In this document: positions 46,750-59,473 of the stretch, one piece after another | How positions within the stretch are numbered: the stretch's first letter is position 1 | Layout: each line of letters starts with the position of its first letter | Notes under the pieces: model-generated | Seen by the model: the letters and a program-made list of their open reading frames with translations, nothing else | The model's database searches: none | What the model was told of the DNA's origin: nothing | Position numbers and translations under genes: made by a program | NCBI GenBank assembly: GCA_001586965.3 | Contig: LUCW03002620.1 | Span: 62,501-126,500, forward strand | DNA: 64,000 nt | DNA from: Sphaeroforma sirkka | Lineage: Eukaryota > Opisthokonta > Ichthyosporea > Ichthyophonida | Reading direction: 5' to 3'

Positions 46750-48741
46750 ATGTCCTGGAAAATTGGGTCAACTAGCGTGCGTTTAGGTCGCAATGCCGGT
46801 GATATAGATCAATCGAATTATACAGTAGCAGTTGGTCATAATGCTGGGAACAAATCGCAGTCTGGAAACGCCGTGTCTGTCGGACACGAGGCCGGTAGAA
46901 CCGACCAGGGCAAGCAAAGTGTAGCCATCGGAAGCTTTGCAGGATTAACCACCCAGGGTGAAAACAGTTTGGCCGTAGGCTATGAGGCGGGTAAGACCGC
47001 ACAGGGTAATTTTACCGTCGCCGTTGGAAATGACGCGGGGACTGGTAACCAGAGTAACAACGCCGTGGCTGTAGGAAACAAGGCGGGTGAGACGAACCAG
47101 GGTAGATCTTCCGTAGCAATCGGAAACGATGCGGCGTCTGATAACCAGAGTGAGAACTCCGTGGCTGTAGGAAACAGGGCGGGTGAGATGGACCAGGGTA
47201 GCTCTTCCGTAGCAATCGGAAACGATGCGGCGTCTGATAACCAGAGTGAGAACGCCGTGGCTGTAGGAAACAGGGCGGGTAAGACCGCATAGGGTAGTTT
47301 TGCCGTCGCCGTTGGAAATAACGCGGGGACTGGTAACCAGAGTAACAACGCCGTGGCTGTAGGAAACAAGGCGGGTGAGACGAACCAGGGTAGATCTTCC
47401 GTAGCAATCGGAAACGATGCGGCGTCTGATAACCAGGGTGAGAACTCCGTGGCTGTAGGAAACAGGGCGGGTGAGATGGACCAGGGTAAACTCAGTGTAG
47501 CCATCGGCAGCTTTGCAGGATTAACCACCCAGGGTGAAAACAGTTTGGCCGTAGGCTACGAGGCGGGTAAGACCGCACAGGGTAATTTTGCCGTCGCCGT
47601 TGGAAATGACGCGGGGACTGGTAACCAGAGTAACAACGCCGTGGCTGTAGGAAACAAGGCGGGTGAGACGAACCAGGGTAGCTCTTCCGTAGCAATCGGA
47701 AACGATGCGGCGTCTGATAACCAGAGTGAGAACTCCGTGGCTGTAGGAAATAAGGCAGGTGAAACTTCACAGGGTCACGAAGCAGTGAGTATCGGTTACG
47801 GGGCGGGTCAAACGAACCAGGGTACAAACGCCATTGCGTTAGGTCGCGGGGCTGGCAGCAACTCACAGGCTAACTATGCGATCGCGTTGGGGCGGCTTGC
47901 AGGTGAGACCATGCAGGGTGAGGGTAGTATTGCTATCGGGAACAATGCGGGGATGACCAATCAAGGCGAGGCTAGTATCGTGATAGGGACATATACCGCA
48001 AATGCTGATGCGGCGAAATATTCTATTACGCTTAACGCAACTGCAGGTGAATTGTCGAGTGGGGTTGAGAGCTCACTCGTCATCAAACCAATCCGAGGTG
48101 CCGCGAGTCCTAACGCTCTCACGTACAATCCCGAAACGGGAGAGATCACGTACACGACATCGACATTCAGGACGAAGGAGAACATTGTCGATCTGAATCG
48201 CGACGCGTGTGGTATTTTGTGTGGCCTGGATGTCAAGGAGTTCAACTACATTAATAAGAGCAATTATATCAAATACGGCACACCAGAAACTGCTCAGCCG
48301 TTTGCTAGCTGGTTGAGCACCGCGAAACTGCCCGGGGATCTGACGGTCAAGTTGGAGAACTCTGGTGGCGCAGCGGCCCAGTTGGAAGACCTCTCTGATG
48401 AGGATAATAGGGCTATCCAGGAAATGTACGCCGACTATGTGTCTAAGACGGAAGCTGTACCTCAGACTATCATCGACAAGGAGGAGACGCACTTTGGATT
48501 TATGGCTGAGGATGTGCAAAAGGTGTTACCCGAGCTCGTGTACGATAATATTGACGGAGAGGCGTTGGATATTAAGTGGAATAACATTACAGCCCTACTG
48601 GTGAAGGAGTACCAGCTATTGCGTGCTGACCATGCCGCTGCACAGACAACAGTTGCCGACCTTGTTCGACAAAATCAGCAGTTCACAGAGAGGTTGGTGG
48701 TTCTAGAAGAGCAGTTTGTGGCCGTAGCGGGGGACCAATAA
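46750..48741 (+). pseudogene. Longest fibre protein with S74 chaperone, broken
   Basis: The ATG at 46750 opens MSWKIGSTSVRLGRNAGDID. About 28 head repeats of 14 residues follow (SVAIGNDAASDNQSENAVAV), arranged in larger DNA repeats: 46905-47150 is almost the same as 47485-47730. Then come ITLNATAGELSSG, VIKPIRGAASPNALTYN and the chaperone (TKENIVDLN, HFGFMAEDV, LDIKWNN), and a coiled-coil end. Such internal near-identity indicates recent expansion of the shaft. The copy looks broken once. Confidence 0.87.
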
Positions 48742-48751
48742 GACTCAGTGA

Positions 48752-48873
48752 GTTAAGCGGGAGCTGTATCGTCTGCGGAAGAATCGGGCGATTTGTTTAG
48801 GTTTTCTATGTATTCTGCGTTGGCAGTCAACGTGAACGCTAATGCGCTGTACTGCAATCCAACAATAATTAAA
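48752..48873 (-). repeat. Stray fragment of the 53-aa membrane protein gene
   Basis: On the minus strand it reads IIVGL, then LTANAEYIENLNKSPDSSAD. It is a diverged copy of the gene at 42168-42329 without its start. It abuts the AAACCCTAA/CA repeat. Confidence 0.7.
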
Positions 48874-48887
48874 CCCTAATAAACCCT

Positions 48888-48925
<38 letters not shown>

Positions 48926-48926
48926 T
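48866..48926. repeat. AAACCCTAA motif with (CA)n and ACAGATGAC, second copy
   Basis: AAACCCTAATAAACCCTAAA leads into about 16 CA units and ACAGATGACATTA, in the same order as 43609-43660. Confidence 0.75.
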
Positions 48927-48930
48927 GACA

Positions 48931-50148
48931 TTAAAAACGGTTCGTCTTCTTCGTCTTCCTCTTGATAAGCCACACCACCAACCCTATGGTAAATATGACG
49001 GTTATCAGCAAAACACCAACAACCGTGCCGGAGAGTGCGCGTTTGACAAAGATTGCGCGTGCAATGTCAATTGCAATCAGATCCGCGACACGCCCAATGA
49101 GCCGCTGATCGTCCAGTGGATGCGGGATCTTTTCGAACTGTGCGCCGGCCACGCTCCGGCTCCGACTCACCTTTGTGTAGCCGGTTGTTTTGTTCTTGGA
49201 ATCGTAGTAATTTCCAGACATCCACGGGTTATCGCTCAAAAGCTGCGCGGCCTTGGCCTTGTCACTTTCGCCGCCGTATGTAAAGTTGTACACCGGCTTC
49301 CCTTGATCGGCGTATACTTTGAACTGTTCCATATCTTGCGGATACTTCTCCATCGACTCCAGAATCACACCGTCGAAATGGTCCACTAGATCGTTTGCTA
49401 TGCTACCCCCACCGTTCTTCATGATGGCCTTCATCCCGCGCTCGTGGGCCGCAGCGGCTAGTTTGACGGCGTAGTCCTTGATGTCGTCCACTTGGTCGCT
49501 CTGACTGCTAGCCCCGAAATCAATGTTGTCAAATTCAACTGCCGAAAACCCCGCCTCTTGTAGCTTGTCCATCCGTTTCTCCATAACCTTCAGTAGCTCG
49601 TCCCGGTCATCGATGTCCAGGAACTCCTCTCCCTCCCATTCGCCGTAACTCCCCTTGGTGTACGCAGCCAGGTCATCTGCATCATCTCGCCAGTCCTCCA
49701 CGGTTCCCACCGATATATATCCCCAGGCCTCTTGGTCGTCGTTGAGGTTCGCCGCGATCATTTGGGGGTCCTCGTCATAATCAAACTCGACGATCTTGGC
49801 GTTCGAGAATGACGTGCCGTCGTGTGCTCCGGAATTCGACCAGGCAAAATTGATCATGTCGCTCTGAGCCGCAACGCTGTTGGGTATCTTTCCGTATTCG
49901 GCAGTCCCACCGGATGTCACGGTGCTCGTCGCCGCGTACGCTTTGAGTGTATCGGTTTCACCCGTGCTGAGGGACGTTTCATTATTATAATTCGTTACAA
50001 TGCCGAAGGCTGACTTTAGTGCTGGCTTTTTGTTTGCCGCAGCAAACAATTTCTCGGTCTCGTCGGCGGTCAGCTCTTCGCCAGCCTTTACCCTATCGGC
50101 CAGCGACTGCTCGTAGGCGGTTATTGGAGGGGTAGACGTTTTAGACGA

Positions 50149-50190
<42 letters not shown>

Positions 50191-50822
50191 ACTAGCTTTG
50201 AGTGCTGGTTTCTTGGCCGACGCCTCCTCCAGTTTGGCGGCCTCCTTATCCGTCAGTTTTTCTCCTTTAGCCTTTTTGTCTGCCAGCGACTGCTCATACT
50301 CGGTTATTGGAGGGGTAGACGTTTTAGACGAACTACTGCTGCTGCTGCCGCTAAGCGCTGGTTTCTTGGTCGACGCCTCCTCCAGTTTGGCGGCCTCCTT
50401 ATCCGTCAGTTTTCTCCTTTAGCCTTTTGTCTGCCAGCGACTGCTCATACTCGGTTATTGGAGGGGTAGACGTTTTAGACGTTTTAGACGAACTACTACT
50501 ACTTTTACTACTACTGCTGCTACTACTACTTTTACTACTACTACTACTACTGCTACTACTGCTGCTGCTGCTGCTGCTGCTACTACTAGTTTTGAGTGAC
50601 GATTTTTTGGCCGACGCCTCCTCCAGTTTGGCGGCCTCCTTATCAGTCAGTTTTTTTGCCCGTTGGCTTTTTTTGTCCGCAAGTGATTGCTCGTAATCGG
50701 TTACGGCTGGCACGCTCGATGCTCTATACTGATTCTTGTTGGCATTTTGACGCGTTGATCTGTACCACAAGTACAAACCTATTAGCAGTGCGGCTGCGAA
50801 TAATGGTATAAAATTCTGATGC
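48931..50822 (-). pseudogene. GH114-like glycosidase with Ser-rich modular stalk and two anchors
   Basis: The ATG at 50822 opens an anchor (FIPLFAAALLIGLYLWYRST). Four stalk modules follow, each YEQSLADKKxKGEKLTDKEA then AKLEEASAKKPALK and a poly-Ser run. The enzyme domain (49822 to about 49150) has NFAWSNSGAHD, WGYISVGTVEDWRDDADDLA, FSAVEFDNIDFG with the acids expected of GH114, MKAIMKNGG and FDGVILESM. A second span (TVVGVLLITVIFTIGLVVWL) and a basic end close it. The barrel looks whole; the stalk region looks broken about once or twice. The paralogue is at 6761-7560. Confidence 0.78.
50157..50585. repeat. Serine-codon microsatellites in the GH114 stalk
   Basis: Runs of GCT/ACT (Ser on the minus strand: AGC, AGT) at 50150-50192, 50333-50351 and 50495-50587 code the poly-Ser linkers. 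The module order around them repeats at about 180 bp. Confidence 0.85.
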
Positions 50823-51015
50823 ATAATGATTTTAGTCTTGTTATATATATATATAAGAAAGTATGTTTCGTCCATGTAGGCTCGCGGGTTGGCCATGGTG
50901 TCCACGGCATGTGTTTCAAAACATGCCCGGAGGAGAAATAGGTAGCACTTTTGCTTGTCCAGGAGTCCAAAGAGCCCGGGGTTCACAATGCTGTTACTTT
51001 GGTGGGTGTGCTATT

Positions 51016-52469
51016 TCACATCGACTTTAGCGCATCAGACTGACGTCTGATAATCTCAAACAAAATACACCTCAGGTCGTTCCACTTAATATCGCGTGGA
51101 TTGCCGTCCAGATCGCGATGGACCAGCATCGGGCAAATCTCGGCGACCTCGTCGGCGATCAGGCCACAGTACTCGAGCTCCTCCGTCCTCTGCAGGGGTT
51201 CCGGTTGCGACTCAGCCTTGGTCTCGGGTAGAGTTATAGCGGTAGCGGTAGTAGTAGTGGGTGCTGTGATGTGTGCTCTGAACGGGATTGTTTTAGGGTT
51301 TGTGCTTTGTACCACCGATCCAGGTGCGCTGGACCCCGCGTTGTCCATCCGAACTTTCATTGGGGAGTGCGGCACGTTATGTACGGTGCATGAACGGGCT
51401 CGGGTTCCGGTTCCGACTCGGTGTTCACATTGACGGTGGCCGCCACGCGTGGTGGTGGTACGTCGCGCAGCGTGATGGGTTCCAAGTACTTGAACAGCTT
51501 GGGTTCCAACTGCAGCACCTGTGCGACGACTGTATCCATCTCGCTGTCAGAAAAGGCCTCGATATCCATCTTTGTTTCACGCGCAGACGACCCGTACGTC
51601 ACTTCATACGTTGTGGGGTTGTAGTACAGTTTTGACGATCCGACAACATTGCGGACCTTGTTGATTGTAAGTCCCGCAGGGGGCGTATATCGGCCTCGCC
51701 GTCAATATGACCCGGTGACAGCAGGATCGCACCCGCGTCTTCACCCTTTGGGTTGGTTGTAGAGCGCTTGCCAATACAAATGCTCGCGAGCCCCTCGTCG
51801 ATACGCGCACCCTCGCCCAGCGCAATGCTGTAGTCTACGGCAGCTGTGCTGCGCCCAATACTAACGGAATTTGCCGACTGCGCATTACCCGCCTGTGTAC
51901 CTACCGTACCCCCAATGGTAATGTGTGGCATTGACACAACCGATGTCGTGTCCACAGACTCGCTACCTCGCCTATCGCCTATAAATACGCTGCGGTCACC
52001 ACCGTACTCGCCAGCAAGGTTCGGCCCGATCGCGACCACGTCCACACCCGTCCCGCGAGCCGCCATAACCCCTATCCCAATGGTTCGAACCCCACTAACG
52101 GCATGGGCGCTGTTGTTCGCATCACCATCAAAACTCGAGCCCGCCCCGAGTCCAATATACACACAGTCCTCCATATCGGCTTTATTATTAGGCACACTGG
52201 TATTAGTATCGTAATCCGTCATCTTTACACCCGCGTACTCTCCCAGGCGTACAATGCCCCCACCAAGCACCCAATCTGTACCGTCGAACACCAGGTGGTC
52301 GTGCAGGCAGGGCGTGCCGGTTACTTCACTCATCGTGAACTCGAAAACAGTATAGTCTTTGCCGTCAGCGCCCGCGGGACCCGTGGGGCCAACCCTATCG
52401 ACGCCCTTGCTGCCGATCATCGTCGTCGTTGTATGGGATGTCGACTTTGATCTTGGGGAGGTGCGGCAT
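51016..52469 (-). pseudogene. Collagen-like/S74 fibre protein, broken
   Basis: The ATG at 52469 opens MPHLPKIKVDIPYNDDDD. A short collagen-like GPTGPAGADGKD follows, then a VFDGTDWVLGGGIVRLGEYA block as in the fibre at 23802. Irregular head repeats follow (SVSIGRSTAAVDYSIALGEG). The C-terminal chaperone has EELEYCGLIADEVAEICPML and PRDIKWNDL. The copy looks broken, with about two breaks. A stray copy of its 3' end lies at 43675-43789. Confidence 0.75.
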
Positions 52470-52552
52470 GATATATTTTGTATATGTTGAAAAGAAAAGA
52501 AAAAGGAAATATTTCTTCATACAATTTCGACACACACACACACACACATTCG

Positions 52553-53002
52553 ATGGAGTCGTCGCGCGGGGTGACGGGCAGTGCACGGGTGAGGGAGTAC
52601 CTGTCGAACGCGACCTGGAAGGCGTATCCAAACCGAAGGATTTTCCCACATGAATTTGTCGACGTAGGATCGTTCACAGCGCACTTGATCGAAAACTTTC
52701 AAATGCACGACAACATGCGACCGGTTGATATTACAATGTCGCTGCTCGTTCTCGTGCGTGATCGTGCGCGCGCGTTTGACCAGTATGGCCTTCAATTTAT
52801 GGGGACCAAGGTTTCCAGGAAATCGGCCGATAGCATTGACGAACTCATTGCTGTACATAGTGGTGGCGTGGACGCTCGTGTTGCGTCATTCATACCAGAA
52901 CGAGTTGCTGTAAATTGCCGGTCTTTTAGCTGTCGGGTGGCCTTGAGCATCTTGACGCCTGCATTTGCATCACTCATTGCCAGCAGGGCATCGGCGAAGT
53001 AA
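52553..53002 (+). CDS. Hypothetical protein, 149 aa, at the right edge of the viral block
   Basis: The ATG at 52553 follows a (CA)n tract and opens MESSRGVTGSARVREYLSNA. The protein is mostly helical (SLLVLVRDRARAFDQYGLQF) without a membrane span or known domain. It is the last GC-rich gene before AT-rich sequence, so it marks the right edge of the block. The frame is whole. Confidence 0.5.
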   Translation: MESSRGVTGSARVREYLSNATWKAYPNRRIFPHEFVDVGSFTAHLIENFQMHDNMRPVDITMSLLVLVRDRARAFDQYGLQFMGTKVSRKSADSIDELIAVHSGGVDARVASFIPERVAVNCRSFSCRVALSILTPAFASLIASRASAK

Positions 53003-53103
53003 CTTCAAGTCGGCGTCCTAGGTAGAGACTTGAGCCACCACAAGTATTATTGCCTAGCGGCGGCCCCCATTTTGTACGTTTATGTCTTATAAAGAAAAAA
53101 TCG

Positions 53104-53215
53104 GAAAAAAAATAAGGTGATTTTGGAAAAGGGTCAAAAAAGAAGGTAATTTGGGAATTGGTCAAAAAAGAAGGTACTTTTGGAAATGGTCAAAAAAGAA
53201 GGCGATTTTGCAATC
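53104..53215. repeat. Tandem A-rich repeats at the viral/Gypsy junction
   Basis: Three to four units of GGTCAAAAAAGAAGGTRATT with TTGGAAATTGG-like spacers. They end at TGGGGTTTTTTATGGCAAAA, which resembles the start of the transposase-like gene at 4319 (TGGGGTTTTTCATGTCAAAA). The sequence 53003-53103 shows no gene. Confidence 0.8.
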
Positions 53216-53754
53216 GGTGAATAATAATGGGGTTTTTTATGGCAAAAAGAAGGTACTTCCTTCTGAGGATGACTCGTCGGATCCTAAAGCCTTGGAAGAA
53301 GAGGTATCTACTACCGCGGAAAGGCTCGCCAGCGTCCGAGTATCACCTAGGAGTGAAGCTCAGGACCCCAGCTTGCCCCCTGACTACGTGCCGTCAAATA
53401 TTGGGGATAAACGTCGAAAGGCTGGAAAATTCGTGGATACGAATGTCGGGGACATTATAACTCCACATCTAAAGGACACTCCAGCACAAATCCGGAGTGA
53501 AAAGGAAGTATTGGACCTGTCCGAAAATTTCGGTTTCGCCATCGATGGAGAAGCCATTCCATTCAGCTCAAATCTTGGGGCCGAAGCTGAGGACGCCATA
53601 ACTCGACAACGAGTGGTTGGATCCTCTCAATCTCGACGCCAATTGAACCGCACTGAAGCGCTCTTGAAGGAGCTAGCGGCAGCAGCAGTTGTGGACCCCT
53701 CTATCGTGTCCCACTTGGCTGATATTCTTCCTATACCGAAGAAGGAAAAAATTC

Positions 53755-53832
53755 GGGCCCAGTTTCGAACCCGAGACCTACTGGTTTACCAGCCAGTATG
53801 TTTACTACTAAGCCAGTTACCACTGGCGAGAG
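53755..53832 (-). other. tRNA-like sequence in the Gypsy gag region
   Basis: On the minus strand GGTAACTGGCTTAGTAGTAA, an ACTGG...CCAGT anticodon-like stem and CTCGGGTTCGAAACTGGG lie in tRNA order. The acceptor arm is poor. It may be a decayed tRNA or the head of a tRNA-derived SINE. Confidence 0.3.
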
Positions 53833-56800
53833 AGAAAATATTTCAAAATTTAATCTCTATAGCTTTGGTGCTACCATTGACCATCCTCTTGACAAACCTA
53901 ACCCTGTCAGAGGATATGATCGTATGGAACTCGATGAGGCTTACCATCCTCGTAATATCGACCCTCATTTGCCAACTAACCCTGGTAATCACGATTTTGG
54001 CAATCGCTACACCAGTACCTCGTTAGAGAGTTCCCGCTCTAATCCTGAGGATGAGGAAGTGAGAACCAGACATACTCGTCTCAGGCTATTACGCTCTGGT
54101 ATGCAAGTCCTTGAGGACCGTCTATTGAATGACTCTGACCTTGACGATAGGAAAGCGGATAACATTCGCTATCTAATCGATAACAAGAGAAAGGAAATAG
54201 ACACCATCTTGGCACTAGCAGCCCGTAGCACTGAGCATGAGCCTCGTGAACACTTAGAACCAAGCTTTATAAAGCAGCTAGGTAACGCGCAGGCTGAGGT
54301 CGATTTCTCTACTAATGAGAGTACAGTGGAGACACTGAAGGCCTTCGACCAACTTAAGGAGTCTGCCAGCCTTAAGGATAAGCAGATGATGAATGCCTTT
54401 ATTCATTTCTGTGAGTCAGGTGAATGGCGAACTATCTTGAAGGCACATGAGCCCAACTGGAAAGCCCTACCCTGGCACCAGTTGCGTGACAATATACTTA
54501 ACACCTTTTTTGAAGATGCACGTGACCGTGAACTTTTAGAGTCTCGCAAGTTCTTTGCGAACGATACGACTATTCGAGGTGCTCTAGCTCATATGACACA
54601 TATGAATACTCGGATGGGTGGTCGTACCTATACTGGCGAATATTTATTAATTTGTTAGATGATGGAGACTCTGGGAGCTAACCTCTTTAAGAAAGTCAAT
54701 GATGACATCATCGCCTATGGTGATTTGCGATCTATGCCTTGGTCTGTCTTTGAGAAGATAGTTCACAAGCATACCAATTCCTCTACTAGAGTACTTAGTA
54801 CCACGAGCTACACCCAGCCCACTAAGCGAAACGCAGTAGAGACTAATACTGCGCGTAGTACTAAGAAACCTCGCACTACTACTGGAGGGGGTACTGGCTC
54901 TACTTCTACCGAACCGAAAGGTGAAAAGAAGGTGAGAGTGCCTTGCAAGAAGTGTGGTTACAACCTCACAAAACGTAATGGCAAGTGGAATGGTAGACAC
55001 GACCCTGTTAAGTGTGCACCAGGCAAGCCAGATTTTGGACACTATATGAAAGAGTGTGCTATTTGCAAGGGTACTAACGGTTGGCACAAAGAGGATTGCA
55101 AGGACTTACCGGACGTCCAAGTTAAGCACTGACAGTACCATATGTGTGCACTAGAGCAAGATTATGAGAAAATGTTCAATAAAATCTATACCAAAGGAGA
55201 TGAACGTATCTTTCAAACAGTTTTCGTAAATGGAGAAAAAGTTATGGCACTATTTGATCCAGGAGCTGAAGTCTCTGCTATCTCACGCCGAGTAGCCTAC
55301 GCTACAGATATGGCTGTCCATAACGAAACAACTGATTTAATCTTGGGAAATGGCAAAGTTGCTACTTGCGAACAAGCCATTGACTATGCACACATAATGC
55401 TGTCAGATAGAAGAGAAGTGAAGACTCACCTAATCGTTACTGACATGTCTCAGAAATACGATTTAATTATAGGTATGACTGATCTTCTCAGTTTAGGTAT
55501 AACACTCACTGGTCTGCCTAATGGGCTAGACCCGAATAAAAATCAGTCAGATGATAATATGTTAAAGATACCTAAACCTCCGGAAGGTGAAGCAAAGGAT
55601 ATGATTCCGCACTTCACCGTTATAATTATGGACTTAATTATACAAAACAGGAAGATTGCAATAACTGACTGGTGTATGTTTAAGTTCTCTAATGGGTACG
55701 TTAGACTTGACTTAACAAACGTCGACTTCTCTAAGTTAAAGTGTCCTTCACATAACTACGTGAGTTGGAGACACAAAGACGTTGTCAAAACCCAAATCGA
55801 AGATTGGTTAAAACAGGGTCTAATTGAAATCAATTATGATGCAACCCCAGTTAACTTAGCTCTTTTAGCGGTCGATCAATATAAATCTGATGGAACGTTT
55901 AGTAAAACAAGAGTAGTACTAGACCTGTCGCCAATCAACAAACTAATTCCGCAACATAGTTTTCCCTTACCTAAGATAAGCGAGATACTACGCAAAATGG
56001 AGGGTGCGACTATCTTTTCCAAGATAGACTTAAAAGCTGCATTCCATCAACTACAGATATATGAGCCTCATAGGAAATACTTTTCCTTTACTTGGCAAGG
56101 TAAGAAGTACCAGTTTAAAGGTGCACCTGAAGGCTTACACATGTTACCTTCTTTCTTCCAACAAGTTATGATGGAACTATTTGCGGACCTGTCGTATAAC
56201 GTATCAGTCTATTTAGATGATATAGTTATCTTTACAAAGACAGCACATGAACATGCTAAACTCGTTAAAGAAGTCTTAAAGCGACTTAATCATGCTAAAC
56301 TTAAGATTAACGAAGACAAGTGTTCTTTTGCTAAAGATACTATACACTTACTTGGCTACAAAGTATCTGCAGCAGGGGTAGAAATTGATCCTGGCAAGAA
56401 ACAGTTTCTGTTGGATTTATCAACACCAATTACTGGAAGAGATGTGAACTCTGTGTGTGGGTTTGTTAACTTCTTCTCGGATTCGGTACCGCATCTTTCT
56501 CATTACTTAAAGCCTTTCAGACACCTACGGCTGCACAAAGGACCTTTGGGAAAGCTTTGGACTAAAGAATGTGATGATGCATTTAAACTAGTCAAAAGTA
56601 AAGTAATGGACGCACCCATCATGCAGTACCCCGTGGATGGTGTCCCATTCCAAGTAGCAACCGACGCTTCAGATCGAGCGGTAGGTGGAGTGCTTTTACC
56701 AAACGATAAATGGTAAACCGCGCTACATACAATTCTTTAGCAAGAGTTATAATAAGAGTCAACGGAATTACCCTACCGTTAAACAAGAGCTCCTTGCTAT

Positions 56801-59473
56801 AGTTACTGCGCTAAGACAGTTTAAAGACTACCTTTATGGAAGTTACTTTACTGTCGCCTGTGATCAAAAGTCTTTAACATACTTAAAAGATATGAACCCT
56901 GATTCACAGTTGGTGAGCCGCTGGCATGACATTATTGCCAAGTTCGCTTTTAATATAACACACATTCCAGGAATACATAACCATCTTCCTGACATGCTCT
57001 CTCGACTTGTGCCCGACTACCAGAAAACAGTCAAAGAGTTATTAGCAACCGATTGGATGCTAAATAAGAAATGGTTTAACCTCGCTCAATCACGATGGGG
57101 TCCATTTACTGTTGATATGTTCGCCGCAGAACATAACAAACAGGTTTCTGAATATAGGTCGTTGACTCATCCTAAAGGTGATGCATTTCAGCTTGACTTA
57201 TCAAAGCATAATGCGTGGGCTAACCCACCTTGTCAACTTATCGCACAGTTGATAAATTATGTTAATATTACTAAATCTACCATTACGCTGTGTTGTCCCT
57301 TACGTAACTCCGACCCATGGATACGTGATTTAATTAATATGATTCAAGACGAACCTATTTATGTCGACCGTGAAACCGACACGTTCTTGTATCAGGGATC
57401 CTATTCTATTAAGAAGACACCTTGGAAACACACCATTGTTTGTCGCATCGGTCCTGCAGGTACCACTAAGTGGAAACCCTCAACCGAATTCTTAGCTAAA
57501 CTAGAGGAGTCTAAAGAGTTTGAACAAAAGCTCAAGACTCGTACAACACATGCACCCAACAAGATTGCAGTCGAGGTAATGCCGATTGAAACGGCATTAG
57601 ATCGTAAAAAACATGGAACTAGCTAAGGCCATGGATCAAAGACTCAAAACTCTAAGAGAACCTGAAGCTCGCACTCAACTACTTAAAGCGCTGCTTAAAG
57701 AACAGCCAGGAGTTGCGAAACAACTGAAGAAGATACTTCAACAATCTAATGTTGTCAATTATGTATCTCAGGAGTCTGCCCCTCCTGATACTGAGGTTGC
57801 CCTTTCCAACAGGACTATGGTTCATCCAGCCAGCGTTACGCAGAATCTGACTGACTTAGAGGAGCTCGAAAGTAGAGTTAAAATTATACATAATTTAACG
57901 CATCGAGCATATGAGCATACTTATAAAATGGCTATTCGTGCAGGGCTTGATCACCCGGCGCTGAAAGAAACCATACGTGAAGTATACCGACGCTGTACTG
58001 ATTGTGAAAAGAACCAGATCAAGCGATACGGTTGGGCACCCTAAAAAAGTGTGACAGAAGACCAACCGATGCGCCGAGTCATAGTCGATTTGGTTAAACT
58101 CCCGCGATCCAAGCATACTGGCGATGTATATATCTGTCATTTCTTATGTGTGGCTTCGGGCTATAACTTGCTTTATGCAATACCGAACAAACGTCCACAA
58201 ACAGTGGCAGAATTATGCTATCACGTCTTCAATGACTTCGGTTTCCCCGAGTACTATGTTCTGATAACGGTAGTGAGTTTTGTACCGACGTAATGGAGGC
58301 ACTTATACTCGTATCAGGCATGACCCATAGGCGTGGTGTTCCTTACAAATCTCAAACGCAGGGTGCAAATGAGACACGTCATAGAGAACTTAAGAAACTC
58401 TTGCGTACCGCACTAGACGACGTTGAGGATATGTGGCCTTATCATTTGAAATGGGTTCAGACTCAAATGAATAACTGCATGAATCCTCAAACTGGAACAC
58501 TCCGTTTCACTATTTCTTTGGCCGCTATAGTGAATTACAAGCAACGTTTGATAAAACTGCGCCCGAGAAACACGCTACCCCGTGGCTACAAAAGATCGAG
58601 CATATGCAGAACGTTGTTTACCCCTGTTTACTCGAGCACAAAAATCGCGTTCTACTTAAAGCGTATGACCGATGGAATAACACTAAGAACATTGTTCAGT
58701 TCAAAGTCGGCGATTACGTTAACATTATAAATCGAAACGCCAACGTTACCGAACTCTCTTCTAAGACGATAGGACCTTTTGTTATTTCCTACCATGATGA
58801 GAAGAGTGATACTTACGAAGTGAATAACATTGATGGTACTAGCGCAACCAATCTAGCCACTCACCGTATCCCTACCTCCGAACTCTCATTCGCTCGCTCA
58901 TTTGATTCTGATGTACCAGTTATGGAGTCAAAGATATAATTGACAAAACATCCGAAGACGGTTACACTTACTACAAGACCCGTTTCATGGATGGGACAGT
59001 AGCTTGGCTAACCTCCGATGCATTTCGTGAATCTCGCGACTTTCTTCGTATCTTTAATAAGAAATGGAATAAGCGTTTACATAAGAACACACGAGATAAA
59101 CGAAAAGGGTTTCCTCAGGTGACTACAAACCCTGACGGATCTGAAATTCCCTATTTGCCACCTACTTCCTACGTGACTAAACTTTCTGATCTGCTTACCA
59201 ACAGTGCAGAAAATTGTTCAAACCTACTTACTAATGAAGAACAGCCTTTGGCTATTACCTTACCAAATAATAAACGTAAGGCGCCTACATCGGAAATGGT
59301 TACTGGACCAAATACTAAACGACATAGAGTACAACATGAGTCTTGAACTCGTACATATAGGCACATACTTACTCGATAAGTCATGACCGAAACCGTTTTT
59401 ACTTTGGTTTTCGCTTTACCAACTAGATCGTATCTTAACGTACGTTCGTAGTTCTAAAAGCTACTGGGGGCTA

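Noticed and set aside
53003-53220. 5' LTR of the Gypsy element
   Set aside because: No sequence matching the LTR at 59474-60068 is present here, so the left end of the element cannot be placed by its LTR.
53755-53832. Functional tRNA gene
   Set aside because: The anticodon and T-arm parts are suggestive, but the acceptor stem does not pair well and it lies inside a retroelement coding region.
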